64,000 nt of DNA from assembly GCF_024979315.1 (NCBI RefSeq), contig NZ_JANLCK010000002.1:530984-594983 (forward strand). The letters are read 5' to 3'. The notes beneath the pieces were generated by a model. That model was not told where the DNA came from, made no database searches, and saw nothing but the letters and a program-made list of their open reading frames with translations. Made by a program: the position numbers and the translations under genes. Positions 18,901 to 27,473 of this stretch are shown here, one piece after another (position 1 is the first letter of the stretch; each line of letters begins with the position of its first letter). This stretch comes from Herbiconiux oxytropis (GTDB taxonomy: Bacteria; Actinomycetota; Actinomycetes; Actinomycetales; Microbacteriaceae).

Positions 18901-21900
18901 AGGAGGTCGACGGCCTCCGCGTGGCCATGATCGGCGCGATCACCGAGGAGACGCCCACACTGGTCTCGCCAGGTGGAATCGCCGACCTCGACTTCGGCGA
19001 CCCCGTCGACGCCGTGAACCGCGTGACCGCTCAGCTGACCGACGGTGACGAGTCCAACGGTGAGGCCGATGTCATCATCGCGTCGTACCACGAGGGCGCG
19101 GGCGCCGGCGTCGTCGAGGGCTCGACCCTCGAGGAGGAGCTCGCCGCCGGCGGCGAGTTCGCCGAGATCGTGAACGAGACCTCGCCCGAGGTCTCGGCCA
19201 TCTTCACCGGCCACACCCACAAGCAGTACGCGTGGGATGCACCGATCCCCGGCACCGACGCCACGCGCCCGGTGCTCCAGACCGGCAACTACGGCGAGTT
19301 CGTGGGCCAGGTCGTGCTCACGGTCGACGGCGAGACCGGTGACCTCGAGAGCTACACGGCCAAGAACGTCGCCCGCAGCACCGCCTCCGACGCCACCCTC
19401 GTGGCGGCCTACCCGGCCGTCGCCGAGGTGAAGCAGATCACGGATGCGGCGCTCGCCTCCGCGGCCGAGATCGGCAACCAGCCCAAGGGCTCGGTGACCG
19501 CCGACATCACCTCGGCGTTCAGCGGCGGCTCCTACGTCGACGGGAAGTACACCGGCGGCACGCGCGACAACCGCGCCGCGGAGTCGGCCCTCGGCAACCT
19601 CGTGGCCGACTCGCTCGTCTCGTCGCTCAGCTCCCCGGAGCGCGGTGGTGCCGAGATCGGCGTCGTCAACCCCGGTGGCCTCCGCGCGGAGCTGCTCTTC
19701 GCGGCCGACACCCGCACCAACCCGGCCAACACCGACGGTGTCATCACCTACGCCGAGGCCAATGCGGTGCTGCCGTTCGTGAACAACCTGTGGACCACGT
19801 CGCTCACGGGTGCGCAGTTCAAGACGGTGCTCGAGCAGCAGTGGCAGACGGATGCGGCCGGCAACGTGCCGTCGCGCCCGTTCCTGAAGCTCGGTCTCTC
19901 GGACAACGTGACCTACACGTTCGACGCCGACCGCGCCGCGGGCGACCGCGTCACGAGCATCTGGATCGACGGCGCGCCGATCGATTCGGCCGCCTCCTAC
20001 CGGATCGGCTCGTTCAACTTCCTGCTGCAGGGAGGCGACAACTTCCGTGAGTTCGCCAAGGGCTCGGACACCCGCGACTCCGGTCTCGTCGACCGCGACG
20101 CGTGGATCGCGTACCTCGAGGCGAACCCCGGTCTGACCCCTGACTTCGGTCGCGGTGCGGTCGAGGTCACCGATCTCGTGAACACCGACCTGGAGCTCGG
20201 CGACGTGTTCTCGGCTCGTGTCGAGGGTCTCGACCTGACCTCGCTCGGCAGCCCGGCGAACACCACGATCACCGCGACCTGGGAGGGTTCCGCGGCCACG
20301 TTCGAGGAGCTCGAGGTCACGGGCGGCGCCGTCTCGGTCTCGCTCACGGTTCCCGCCGACGCGCCCTACGGCGCCGGTGCGGTCATCCTCACGGCTCAGC
20401 CGAGCGGCACCGAGGTGCGCATCCCGGTGACGGTCGCGGCTCCCGAGCTGCAGGACATCAACCTGATCGACATCAACGACTTCCACGGTCGGATCGATGG
20501 CAACACGGTCGAGTTCGCCGGCACGATCGAGCAGCTCCGCGCGGCGCACGGCGAGGAGAACTCGCTGTTCGTCTCGGTGGGCGACAACATCGGCGCCTCG
20601 CTGTTCGCGTCGAGCGTGGCTCAGGACCAGCCCACGATCGACGTGCTGAACGCACTCGGCCTCACCGCGAGCGCCGTGGGCAACCACGAGTTCGACCAGG
20701 GCTACGCCGACCTCGTCGATCGCGTGATCGGTGCGGACGACGCCCGGAACGCCGAGTGGGACTACCTGGGTGCCAACGTGTACCTCAAGGGCACCGCGAC
20801 CCCGGCGCTCGACGAGTACTCGCTGCAGCAGGTCGGCGACCTCACCGTCGCCGTGATCGGTGCGGTGACGCAGGAGACCCCGACGCTCGTCTCGCCCGGC
20901 GGCATCGCCGACCTCGACTTCGGCGACCCGGTCGAGGCGGTCAACCGCGTCACCGCTCAGCTGACCGACGGCGACGAGTCCAACGGTGAGGCCGATGTCA
21001 TCATCGCGTCGTACCACGAGGGCGCGGGCGCGGGCATCGTCGAGGGCTCGACCCTCGAGGCGGAGCTCGCCGAGGGCGGTGCGTTCGCGAAGATCGTGAA
21101 CGAGACCTCGCCCGAGGTCGCGGCCATCTTCACCGGCCACACCCACAAGCAGTACTCGTGGGACGCCCCGGTCCCCGGCGTCGAGGGCAAGACCCGCCCC
21201 GTGCTCCAGACCGGCAACTACGGCGAGAACATCGGCAACGTCGTGCTCTCGGCCGACCCGGCCACGGGTGAGGTGATGAGCTACACGGCTCAGAACGTCG
21301 CCCGCACCACGGTCGCCGAGGCCGAGCTCGTGTCGACGTACCCCCGCGTGGCGGAGGTCAAGCAGATCACGGATGCGGCCATCGCGGCGGCAGCGCTGAT
21401 CGGCAACCAGCCCAAGGGCTCGGTGACCGCCGACATCACGACCGCCTACGCGGGCGGCTCGTTCGTCGACGGGACGTACACGGGCGGAACGCGGGACGAC
21501 CGCGCGAGCGAGTCGGCTCTCGGCAACCTGATCGCCGACTCCCTGGTCAGCTCGCTGAGCTCCGAGGAGCGCGGCGGGGCCGAGATCGGCGTCGTGAACC
21601 CGGGCGGCATCCGTGCCGAGCTGCTGTTCAAGGGCGACACCACCACCAACCCGGCCAACACCGACGGTGTCATCACCTACGCCGAGGCCAACGCGGTGCT
21701 GCCGTTCGTGAACAACCTGTGGACGACCTCGCTCACGGGCGCGCAGTTCAAGACGGTGCTCGAGCAGCAGTGGCAGACGGATGCGGCGGGCAACGTGCCG
21801 TCGCGCCCGTTCCTGAAGCTCGGCCTCTCGGACAACGTGCAGTACACCTTCGACGCATCGCGCATCGCCGGTGACCGCGTCACGGGGATCTTCATCGACG

Positions 21901-23609
21901 GGGAGCCCATCGTGGCCGACCAGTCGTACCGGATCGGTTCGTTCAACTTCCTGCTGCAGGGAGGCGACAACTTCCGTGAGTTCGCCAAGGGCTCGGACAC
22001 CCGCGACTCGGGTCTCGTCGACCGCGACGCGTGGATCTCGTACCTCGAGGCGAACCCGGGCCTCACGCCCGAGTTCGACCGCAAGGCCGTGACGGTGACG
22101 AACACGCCCGCCGCTCCGGTGGAGCTCGGTTCCACGGTGACCTTCGACGTGTCGGGTCTCGACCTGACCTCGCAGGGAAGCCCGCAGAACACCACGCTGA
22201 CCGCATCCTGGACCGGATCGGCCGCGACGTTCGAGCCGATCACCGTCACGAACGGCGCCGCCTCGGTGTCGCTGACCGTGCCGGCCGACGCCTTCGCCGC
22301 GAGCGAGATCGTGCTGACCGCCGCCCCCAGCGGCACCAGCGTGATCGTGCCCGTGCAGGTGCTGAACGGTCTGCCCCCCGTGCCCGAGGAGCCTACGATC
22401 CCGCCGGTGACCGTGCCGGAGGAGTCGCTGCCGGACGACGTGAAGGGTGACATCTCGATCGGTGTCGACGTCACGAAGCCCGGCGCCACGCTCTCGGTGT
22501 TCGTGGGAGTCGAGCACGCCAACCAGTGGGTCTCCGTGGTCGCGTACTCCGAGCCCCGTCAGCTCGGCGGCTGGCAGCTCGTGGCCGCCGACGGCACGGT
22601 CACGGTGACCCTGCCTGCCGACCTGCCGGCGGGTGAGCACAAGATCGCCGTGCTCACCGAGACCGGCGAGGTGCTCGGCTGGGTCGAGTTCGAGGTCACC
22701 GACCTCGGCATCGAGGTCGACCGCATCGGCGGAGCCGACCGCTACGAGGTCGCGGTGAACACCTCCAAGGAGGGCTTCCCCGAGGGTGCCGACACGGTCT
22801 ACCTCAGCTCCGGCCAGGTCTTCCCCGACGCCCTCTCCGCGGCTCCCGCCGCGGCGCTGGCCGACGGGCCGATCCTGCTCACCACCGCTGCCACGGTGCC
22901 CGCCGCGGTGCGAGCAGAGATCGAGCGGCTCGATCCGACGAACATCGTGATCGTCGGTGGCACCAGCTCGGTGAGCAACCGCGTGGTGATCGAGCTCGCA
23001 GCCCTCGGAAAGGTCAGCCGCATCGGTGGCGCCGACCGCTACGAGGCTTCGCGCAACGTCGCGGCGCGCACCTTCCCCGACGGAGCAGACGTGGCGGTGC
23101 TCGCCACCGGCAGCACCTTCGCCGACGCACTGTCGGCGGGAGCCGCCATCGACGGCGCCGGCCCGGTCATCCTGGTGAAGGGCACGGCGGGCCAGCTCGA
23201 CGAGGCCACCACCCTGCTGCTCGAGGAGCTCGACGTCTCGGAGATCGTGATCGCGGGAGGACCGGCATCGGTCTCGCCCGGCATCGCGTCCGACGCCGGC
23301 AAGATCGCCACCACGGTCCGCCTCGGCGGAGTCGACCGCTACGAAGCGTCGCGTTCGATCAACGCGCACTTCTTCGAGTCGGCCGACCGCGTGCTCCTGG
23401 CCACCGGCCAGAAGTTCGCCGACGCCCTCACCGGTTCGGCGTTCGGTCCGCGGATCGACGCCCCGCTGTTCACCACCCGTGGTGACTGCGTGCCGGCGGA
23501 GACCCTCGATGCGATCCTCGAGCTCGGCGCCACGCGCGTGACGCTGCTCGGCGGTCCGGCCTCGCTCACGGTGGCGGTCGAGGACCTCACCACCTGCGGC
23601 GTCGGCTAG
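15954..23609 (+). CDS. Giant surface nuclease / double 5'-nucleotidase with three CWB2 repeats
   Basis: 2,551 residues. Order: signal peptide (1-36); lamin-tail domain (about 41-195); Thr/Pro-rich linker (222-250); OB-like domain (255-420); ExeM/NucH-type endonuclease (about 520-855) with Asn in IASFNVLNYF, Glu in LEEIEN, GDFNSY and SSDHDP; 5'-nucleotidase unit 1 (860-1495) and unit 2 (1500-2135). Each unit has LIDINDFHGRID, GDNIGAS, GNHEFDQG, SYHEGAG and TGHTHKQY metal sites, a C-terminal nucleotide-binding domain and a small beta domain. Then come an Ig-like linker and three CWB2 repeats (2254-2551). It should cut DNA or RNA outside the cell and dephosphorylate the nucleotides, held to the wall by CWB2. 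AGGAG precedes the ATG. The last CWB2 repeat has Cys2512 and Cys2548. Confidence 0.9.
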   Translation: MFKSPTRTVKAALASILGGALIATPLVGVVSSASASVDGTGVVINEVYSKGGSANAPFNKKFVELYNPGDSAVSLDGWSLQYRSSGGTAAANGVAPLSGSIAADSYFLAQINGNGEVGAALPTPDIDLGGALNPSGTNGTLYLASTTTALTLPVGAVATGTEGVVDLIGFGTSNTFEGAVVATVGANGVPNSLNRTGFADSDNNAADFVTSDTVTPQSSGGTTEPEPTPTPTPTDTPEPTPTPTETPAPGTTTAIPEIQGSGPASPLVGQTVSALGVVTAAYGTGGFNGYYIQAPGTGGAIDLATHTASDAIFVYSPSTAASVQVGDYVSVTGAVSEYFDLTQITVTNAAGLQKLDASTVEAPTPAVVGLPADAAERESLEGMLVAPQGGFTVSNTYSTNQYAEIGLAAGDSPLITPTEIARPGTPEYDRAVADNAARAVTLDDGATTNFLSNANKGIALPFLTQNPAITVGSSVAFTAPVIFDYRNSAWKFQPTTQLTAEGTLPATFTDVRQPQPEDVGGQVAIASFNVLNYFTTTGDQLTGCTYYTDRAGNPITVNRGCDARGAANAENLARQQAKIVAAITGLGADVVALEEIENSARFGDDRDAALGTLVGALNTAEGAEEWAFVPSPDAASLPASEDVIRTAFIYKKAAVEPVGASHVLVDTAFSNARAPLAQEFKAAGGSDDETFIAIVNHLKSKGDSDPPATGDNANGIQGAFNGDRTRQAAALLEFAAELQTELGTTDVFLIGDFNSYTQEDPSVAIQEAGYVDQGSKTGSYTYSFSGQSGSLDHVYASASADAKITGADVWNINSGESIAKEYSRFNYNLTDFYSPDVYRSSDHDPVIVGYDFGAAAAEPVDINLIDINDFHGRIDANTVKFAGTVEQLKAENENSLFVSVGDNIGASLFASSVAQDQPTIDVLNALGLTASAVGNHEFDQGYADLRDRVIGAEGARNAEWDYLGANVYLKGTQTPALQEYSIQEVDGLRVAMIGAITEETPTLVSPGGIADLDFGDPVDAVNRVTAQLTDGDESNGEADVIIASYHEGAGAGVVEGSTLEEELAAGGEFAEIVNETSPEVSAIFTGHTHKQYAWDAPIPGTDATRPVLQTGNYGEFVGQVVLTVDGETGDLESYTAKNVARSTASDATLVAAYPAVAEVKQITDAALASAAEIGNQPKGSVTADITSAFSGGSYVDGKYTGGTRDNRAAESALGNLVADSLVSSLSSPERGGAEIGVVNPGGLRAELLFAADTRTNPANTDGVITYAEANAVLPFVNNLWTTSLTGAQFKTVLEQQWQTDAAGNVPSRPFLKLGLSDNVTYTFDADRAAGDRVTSIWIDGAPIDSAASYRIGSFNFLLQGGDNFREFAKGSDTRDSGLVDRDAWIAYLEANPGLTPDFGRGAVEVTDLVNTDLELGDVFSARVEGLDLTSLGSPANTTITATWEGSAATFEELEVTGGAVSVSLTVPADAPYGAGAVILTAQPSGTEVRIPVTVAAPELQDINLIDINDFHGRIDGNTVEFAGTIEQLRAAHGEENSLFVSVGDNIGASLFASSVAQDQPTIDVLNALGLTASAVGNHEFDQGYADLVDRVIGADDARNAEWDYLGANVYLKGTATPALDEYSLQQVGDLTVAVIGAVTQETPTLVSPGGIADLDFGDPVEAVNRVTAQLTDGDESNGEADVIIASYHEGAGAGIVEGSTLEAELAEGGAFAKIVNETSPEVAAIFTGHTHKQYSWDAPVPGVEGKTRPVLQTGNYGENIGNVVLSADPATGEVMSYTAQNVARTTVAEAELVSTYPRVAEVKQITDAAIAAAALIGNQPKGSVTADITTAYAGGSFVDGTYTGGTRDDRASESALGNLIADSLVSSLSSEERGGAEIGVVNPGGIRAELLFKGDTTTNPANTDGVITYAEANAVLPFVNNLWTTSLTGAQFKTVLEQQWQTDAAGNVPSRPFLKLGLSDNVQYTFDASRIAGDRVTGIFIDGEPIVADQSYRIGSFNFLLQGGDNFREFAKGSDTRDSGLVDRDAWISYLEANPGLTPEFDRKAVTVTNTPAAPVELGSTVTFDVSGLDLTSQGSPQNTTLTASWTGSAATFEPITVTNGAASVSLTVPADAFAASEIVLTAAPSGTSVIVPVQVLNGLPPVPEEPTIPPVTVPEESLPDDVKGDISIGVDVTKPGATLSVFVGVEHANQWVSVVAYSEPRQLGGWQLVAADGTVTVTLPADLPAGEHKIAVLTETGEVLGWVEFEVTDLGIEVDRIGGADRYEVAVNTSKEGFPEGADTVYLSSGQVFPDALSAAPAAALADGPILLTTAATVPAAVRAEIERLDPTNIVIVGGTSSVSNRVVIELAALGKVSRIGGADRYEASRNVAARTFPDGADVAVLATGSTFADALSAGAAIDGAGPVILVKGTAGQLDEATTLLLEELDVSEIVIAGGPASVSPGIASDAGKIATTVRLGGVDRYEASRSINAHFFESADRVLLATGQKFADALTGSAFGPRIDAPLFTTRGDCVPAETLDAILELGATRVTLLGGPASLTVAVEDLTTCGVG
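18531..22370 (+). repeat. Tandem duplication of a ~1.92 kb 5'-nucleotidase unit inside one gene
   Basis: Unit 1 starts at 18531 and unit 2 at 20451. The period is 1,920 bases at the start and 1,929 near the end, a difference of three codons. Long stretches are almost identical in DNA, such as the segments around 19790 and 21715 and around 20041 and 21970. The reading frame is kept throughout. Confidence 0.9.
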
Positions 23610-23623
23610 CCCGACCCGCACCA

Positions 23624-23665
23624 CGGAAGAGCCGTCCGTCCTTCAGGGGCCGGGCGGCTCTTCCG
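23624..23665 (+). terminator. Hairpin terminator after the giant gene
   Basis: CGGAAGAGCCG (23624-23634) and CGGCTCTTCCG (23655-23665) form an 11-bp perfect stem 15 bases after the stop. No T-run follows, as is frequent in high-GC actinobacteria. Confidence 0.7.
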
Positions 23666-23715
23666 CGTCGGCGTCACCGTGCAAGCCCGACGGATACCCT
23701 GGGTGCAGGCCGTTC

Positions 23716-24228
23716 GTGAGGACAGGAACCGTGACCATCCCGACATCCCGTCAGAGGAAGCTGCTGCGGCGAGCCGTGCGGGATCCGCGCTACTCGCGGT
23801 GGCGGGAGCGGCTCGTGGTGCTCTTCGCGGGCAACGCCGACGACCTGCTGCTCTCGCTCGTCGCCCTCGCCCCGGAGGGTGTGCACGCGGTGGGTGCACA
23901 GACCGGGGCGGCGCGACCCGACGGCGCCGTCGACATCGCGGTCGTGGTGAACCGAGCTCGCAAGCGCTCGGCCCTCGTCGAACTGGAGCGCACGCTGCAG
24001 TCGATGCCCGAGGCCATCGGCGACACCACGATCGTGATCGGCGTGCTCCTCAGGCGCGGTGCGCGGGTGGTGCCCGGGCGGGTGGTGGGCTTCGCCTCCG
24101 GCGAGATCTTCAGGCAGGTCATGATGGCGGTCGACCCCGAGGCGGGCCGAGCGGGGCGGTCGCTCCGCGAGCGCCTCGGGCTCCTGGCGCTCAACGCGGC
24201 GGGGGTGGAGGTCCTGCGGCTCGGATGA
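23716..24228 (+). CDS. Conserved hypothetical protein, 170 residues
   Basis: No recognised family. It is Arg/Leu/Val-rich and probably cytoplasmic. It starts with a basic helix (TSRQRKLLRRAVRD), has a central alternating hydrophobic pattern (VDIAVVVNRARKRSALVELE, TTIVIGVLLRRGARVVPGR) that suggests an alpha/beta fold, and ends in a helix. The GTG at 23716 is used; a second GTG at 23731, with AGGA upstream, is equally possible. It stands alone between the giant gene's terminator and furA. Codon use is like its neighbours. Confidence 0.6.
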   Translation: MRTGTVTIPTSRQRKLLRRAVRDPRYSRWRERLVVLFAGNADDLLLSLVALAPEGVHAVGAQTGAARPDGAVDIAVVVNRARKRSALVELERTLQSMPEAIGDTTIVIGVLLRRGARVVPGRVVGFASGEIFRQVMMAVDPEAGRAGRSLRERLGLLALNAAGVEVLRLG

Positions 24229-24258
24229 CCGGGTGGACACGCGCGGGAAGCGCTCTAT

Positions 24259-24275
24259 TTATGAATTGTTCATAA
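24259..24275. promoter_or_regulatory. Candidate Fur/PerR-type operator upstream of furA-katA
   Basis: TTATGAATTGTTCATAA is a perfect 7-3-7 palindrome in a short AT-rich island, ending 20 bases before the furA ATG. Fur-family regulators adjacent to a catalase gene usually repress themselves and the catalase through such AT-rich palindromes. Confidence 0.7.
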
Positions 24276-24295
24276 TTAGCGGCTACGGTCGTCGT

Positions 24296-24757
24296 ATGAC
24301 CGAATCACTCGAGGCGCGCATCCGGGATGCGGGTCTGCGGGTGACCGGTCAGCGACTGGCCGTGCTCGAGGCCCTCGAAGGGCTGCCCCATTCCGACGCC
24401 GACACGGTGCATCGCCGTGTCGCGCCGGCGCTCCCGGGGTTCTCGCTGCAGGCCACCTACGTCGTGCTGAACGCGCTCACCGCGGCGGGGCTCCTCCGCC
24501 GCATCGAGCCCGCCGGCTCCCCCGCCCTCTACGAGCGCCGCATCGGCGACAACCACCACCACGTGGTGTGCACCGGATGCGGGGCGGTGGAGGACGTCGA
24601 CTGCGTGCACGGGGCGGCTCCCTGCCTCACGCCGTCGTCGACGGGGGGCTTCGCCGTCAGCTCGGCCGAGGTGACCTTCTGGGGCCTGTGCCCAGCGTGC
24701 CAGTCGCAGTCCGCCGCAGGATTCCCTGCAGAACATACGAAACCGGAGATGTCTTGA
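24296..24757 (+). CDS. furA: Fur-family peroxide/iron-responsive repressor (FurA/PerR type)
   Basis: A 153-residue winged-helix regulator. The DNA-binding part includes [15 protein letters not shown] and [18 protein letters not shown]. The metal region has [17 protein letters not shown], and LCPACQ gives the second CxxC, forming the structural Zn site. FurA proteins sense peroxide through bound metal and repress katA or katG. The ATG at 24296 follows a palindromic operator candidate; an upstream in-frame ATG at 24233 would run through that operator and adds unrelated residues. Its TGA overlaps the TTG start of katA. Confidence 0.88.
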   Translation: MTESLEARIRDAGLRVTGQRLAVLEALEGLPHSDADTVHRRVAPALPGFSLQATYVVLNALTAAGLLRRIEPAGSPALYERRIGDNHHHVVCTGCGAVEDVDCVHGAAPCLTPSSTGGFAVSSAEVTFWGLCPACQSQSAAGFPAEHTKPEMS

Positions 24758-26283
24758 CCGACCCCACCACCCCTGTGCCCGCCAGCACCGTGCCCGTCAC
24801 CACCACCAACTCGGGTGCCCCCGTCGCGAGCGACGACCACTCGCAGAGCGTCGGCGCCGACGGCCCGGTCGTGCTGCACGACCACTACCTGGTCGAGAAG
24901 CTCGCCCAGTTCAACCGCGAGCGGGTGCCGGAGCGCGTGGTGCACGCGAAGGGCGGCGGCGCGTTCGGCGTGTTCGAGACCACCGGCGACGTCTCGGCCT
25001 ACACCCGGGCCTCGCTCTTCCAGCCCGGTGCCACCACCGAGATGCTCGCGCGCTTCTCCACCGTGGCCGGCGAGCAGGGCTCGCCCGACACCTGGCGCGA
25101 CCCGCGCGGCTTCGCGCTGAAGTTCTACACCGACGAGGGCAACTACGACCTCGTGGGCAACAACACCCCGGTGTTCTTCATCCGCGACGGCATCAAGTTC
25201 CCCGACTTCATCCGCTCGCAGAAGCGCCTGCCGGGCTCGCACCTCCGCGACCACAACATGCAGTGGGACTTCTGGACCCTCTCGCCCGAGTCGGCCCACC
25301 AGGTGACGTGGCTGATGGGCGACCGCGGCCTCCCGGCATCCTGGCGCCACATGGACGGCTTCGGCTCGCACACCTACCAGTGGATCAACGCCGCCGGTGA
25401 GCGCTTCTGGGTCAAGTACCACTTCAAGACCGACCAGGGCATCGAGATCCTCTCGCAGGCCGCGGCCGACCAGATCGCCGGTGAGGACGCCGACTTCCAC
25501 ATCCGCGACCTCTCCGAGGCGATCGACCGCGAGGAGTTCCCGTCGTGGACCCTCTCGGTGCAGATCATGCCCTACGCGGATGCGGCGACCTACCGCTTCA
25601 ACCCGTTCGACCTCACGAAGGTCTGGCCGCACGGCGACTACCCGCTGCACGAGGTGGGCACCATGACGCTCAACCGCAACCCGGCGAACTACTTCGCCGA
25701 GATCGAGCAGGCCACCTTCGCGCCCTCGAACTTCGTGCCCGGCATCGCCGCGTCGCCCGACAAGATGCTGCTCGCGCGCATCTTCAGCTACGCGGATGCG
25801 CACCGCTACCGCGTGGGCACCAACCACGCCGAGCTGCCGGTGAACGCGCCGCACTCGCCCGTGCACTCGTACTCGAAGGACGGCGCCATGCGGCACGGCT
25901 TCGCCGACCCGCAGCGCCCGGTCTACGCACCGAACTCCTACGGCGGACCGGCGGCCTCGCCCGCTGCCCACGGCAACGACTCGGGCTGGGAGTCGGACGG
26001 CGCCCTCGTGCGCTCGGCCGCCACCCTGCACCCGGAGGACGACGACTTCGGCCAGGCGGGCACGCTCGTGCGCGAGGTGCTCGACGACGCGGCGCGAGCC
26101 CGGCTCGTCGCGAACATCGCGGGCCACGTCTCGAAGGTCACGATCCCGGAGCTCCGCGAGCGCGTGCTCGCCTACTGGGCCGCCGTCGACGTCACGCTCT
26201 CCCAGCGCGTCGCCGCAGCTCTCGAGCCCTCGGCCCCCGGCGCGAACGTGGCCCCCGAGGAAGTGGGCATCGGTCAGGCGTAG
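24754..26283 (+). CDS. katA: Monofunctional heme catalase
   Basis: 509 residues, small-subunit clade. Active-site His64 is in [11 protein letters not shown], the distal Asn is in [10 protein letters not shown] (about 137) and the heme-ligand Tyr346 in [14 protein letters not shown]. It degrades hydrogen peroxide in the cytoplasm. The start is read as TTG at 24754: it overlaps the furA stop as TTGA, has GGAG five bases upstream, and no ATG or GTG lies between it and the conserved core. Coupled translation with furA and the weak TTG start suggest controlled expression. A strong shared hairpin ends the transcript. Confidence 0.92.
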   Translation: MTDPTTPVPASTVPVTTTNSGAPVASDDHSQSVGADGPVVLHDHYLVEKLAQFNRERVPERVVHAKGGGAFGVFETTGDVSAYTRASLFQPGATTEMLARFSTVAGEQGSPDTWRDPRGFALKFYTDEGNYDLVGNNTPVFFIRDGIKFPDFIRSQKRLPGSHLRDHNMQWDFWTLSPESAHQVTWLMGDRGLPASWRHMDGFGSHTYQWINAAGERFWVKYHFKTDQGIEILSQAAADQIAGEDADFHIRDLSEAIDREEFPSWTLSVQIMPYADAATYRFNPFDLTKVWPHGDYPLHEVGTMTLNRNPANYFAEIEQATFAPSNFVPGIAASPDKMLLARIFSYADAHRYRVGTNHAELPVNAPHSPVHSYSKDGAMRHGFADPQRPVYAPNSYGGPAASPAAHGNDSGWESDGALVRSAATLHPEDDDFGQAGTLVREVLDDAARARLVANIAGHVSKVTIPELRERVLAYWAAVDVTLSQRVAAALEPSAPGANVAPEEVGIGQA

Positions 26284-26301
26284 CCGACCCGTGTAACTAC
26301 C

Positions 26302-26349
26302 GAAATGCGTGGGAGCGACCGCCTATACGGGGTCGGTCCCACGCATTTC
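26302..26349. terminator. Bidirectional hairpin between katA and the PHP gene
   Basis: GAAATGCGTGGGA (26302-26314) pairs perfectly with TCCCACGCATTTC (26337-26349); inner GCGACC/GGTCGG can extend it with a small mismatch. It lies between convergent genes, and the stem's A/T-rich foot gives T residues on both strands. Confidence 0.8.
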
Positions 26350-26354
26350 TGTCG

Positions 26355-27389
26355 TTAGACGTCGGAGAGCCACTCCTGAAGGCGGGGGAGCGGCCAGGTG
26401 GTGAGGATGCGCTCGGCGGGGATGCCCGCGGCCTCGGCCCGGGCGGCGCCCAGCGGGAGGAAGCCCTGGTGGCCGGGGGCGTGCGCGTCGGAGTCGATCG
26501 AGAAGAGGCAGCCGGCGTCGCGGGCCAGCGCGAGCAGGTCGTCGGGCGGATCCTGGCGCTCGGGGCGGGAGTTGATCTCGACCGCCACGCCGTGCTCCGC
26601 GCAGGCGGCGAACACCGCCTCGGCGTCGAACTCCGAGGGCGGGCGGGTGCCGCGGGAGCCCTGCACGAGGCGGCCGGTGCAGTGGCCCAGGATGTTCGTG
26701 CGCGGGTTCTCGATGGCGGAGAGCATGCGCTTCGTCATGGTCGCTCGGTCGGCGCGGAGCTTGGAGTGCACACTCGCCACCACGACGTCGAGGCGGTCGA
26801 GCAGGGCGGGCTCCTGATCGAGCGAGCCGTCTTCGAGGATGTCGACCTCGATGCCGGCGAGCAGGTGGGGAGCGCCCGGCTCCTCGGCCTGCCCGCGCCG
26901 CAGCGCGTCGATCTCGTCGAGCTGCTCGGCGAGGCGCTCGGCGGTGAGGCCGTTGGCGATCTTCAGGTCCGGTGAATGATCGGTGACGGCGAGGTAGTCG
27001 CGGCCGAGCGAACGCGCGGCCTCGAGCATCACGCTGAGCGGAGTGGTGCCGTCGGACCACTCGGTGTGGGTGTGCAGGTCACCGCGGAGAGCGGCGGCGA
27101 GGCCGTGCAGATCGTCGCCCGGGCCTGAACCGGGCTCGGCGCGGTCGCGGATCTTCTGCAGGTAGTCGGGCACCGCGCCGTCGGCGGCCTGCCGGATGAC
27201 GAGGTAGGTGGAATCGCCGATGCCCTTCGTGCGCTTCAGTCGCCCATCGGCGATCCGCGCCTCCAGCTCGTGGGCACCCTGGCCATCGATCACCCCGGCA
27301 GCACGCCGGAACGCCTTCACCTTGAACGAGGGGGCGAGCTCCCGCTCGAGGCGGAACGCGATCTCGGCGAGGGCCTGCTGCGGCGTCAT
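26355..27389 (-). CDS. PHP-domain phosphoesterase with PolX-like N-terminus
   Basis: 344 residues. About the first 90 form a helix-hairpin-helix region like the start of family X DNA polymerases (RLKRTKGIGDSTYLVI). The rest is a PHP domain with metal-binding motifs LHTHTEWSDG, VTDHSP, AGIEVDILEDG, VASVHSK, EINSRPER and DSDAHAPG. It resembles the C-terminal half of bacterial PolX without the polymerase core, so a DNA-related phosphatase or nuclease is likely. GGAGGG directly precedes the ATG at 27389. Convergent with katA. Confidence 0.82.
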   Translation of the reverse strand: MTPQQALAEIAFRLERELAPSFKVKAFRRAAGVIDGQGAHELEARIADGRLKRTKGIGDSTYLVIRQAADGAVPDYLQKIRDRAEPGSGPGDDLHGLAAALRGDLHTHTEWSDGTTPLSVMLEAARSLGRDYLAVTDHSPDLKIANGLTAERLAEQLDEIDALRRGQAEEPGAPHLLAGIEVDILEDGSLDQEPALLDRLDVVVASVHSKLRADRATMTKRMLSAIENPRTNILGHCTGRLVQGSRGTRPPSEFDAEAVFAACAEHGVAVEINSRPERQDPPDDLLALARDAGCLFSIDSDAHAPGHQGFLPLGAARAEAAGIPAERILTTWPLPRLQEWLSDV

Positions 27390-27473
27390 CCCTCCAGTCT
27401 GCACCGGGCGGGCTGCGGGGCGATGCTGCATGATTAGATGAGCAATCATCACCGATTCACGAAGGAGTGCATC

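Noticed and set aside
18531..22370. CRISPR-like or transposon repeat
   Set aside because: The repeat is a coding duplication with a period of 1.9 kb and conserved enzyme motifs, not short repeats with spacers.
15897..23624. A 2,575-codon open frame on the minus strand opposite the giant gene
   Set aside because: It is the mirror frame created by high GC third positions. Its product is a His/Arg/Gly/Val-rich string without domains, while the plus strand encodes clear catalytic motifs throughout.
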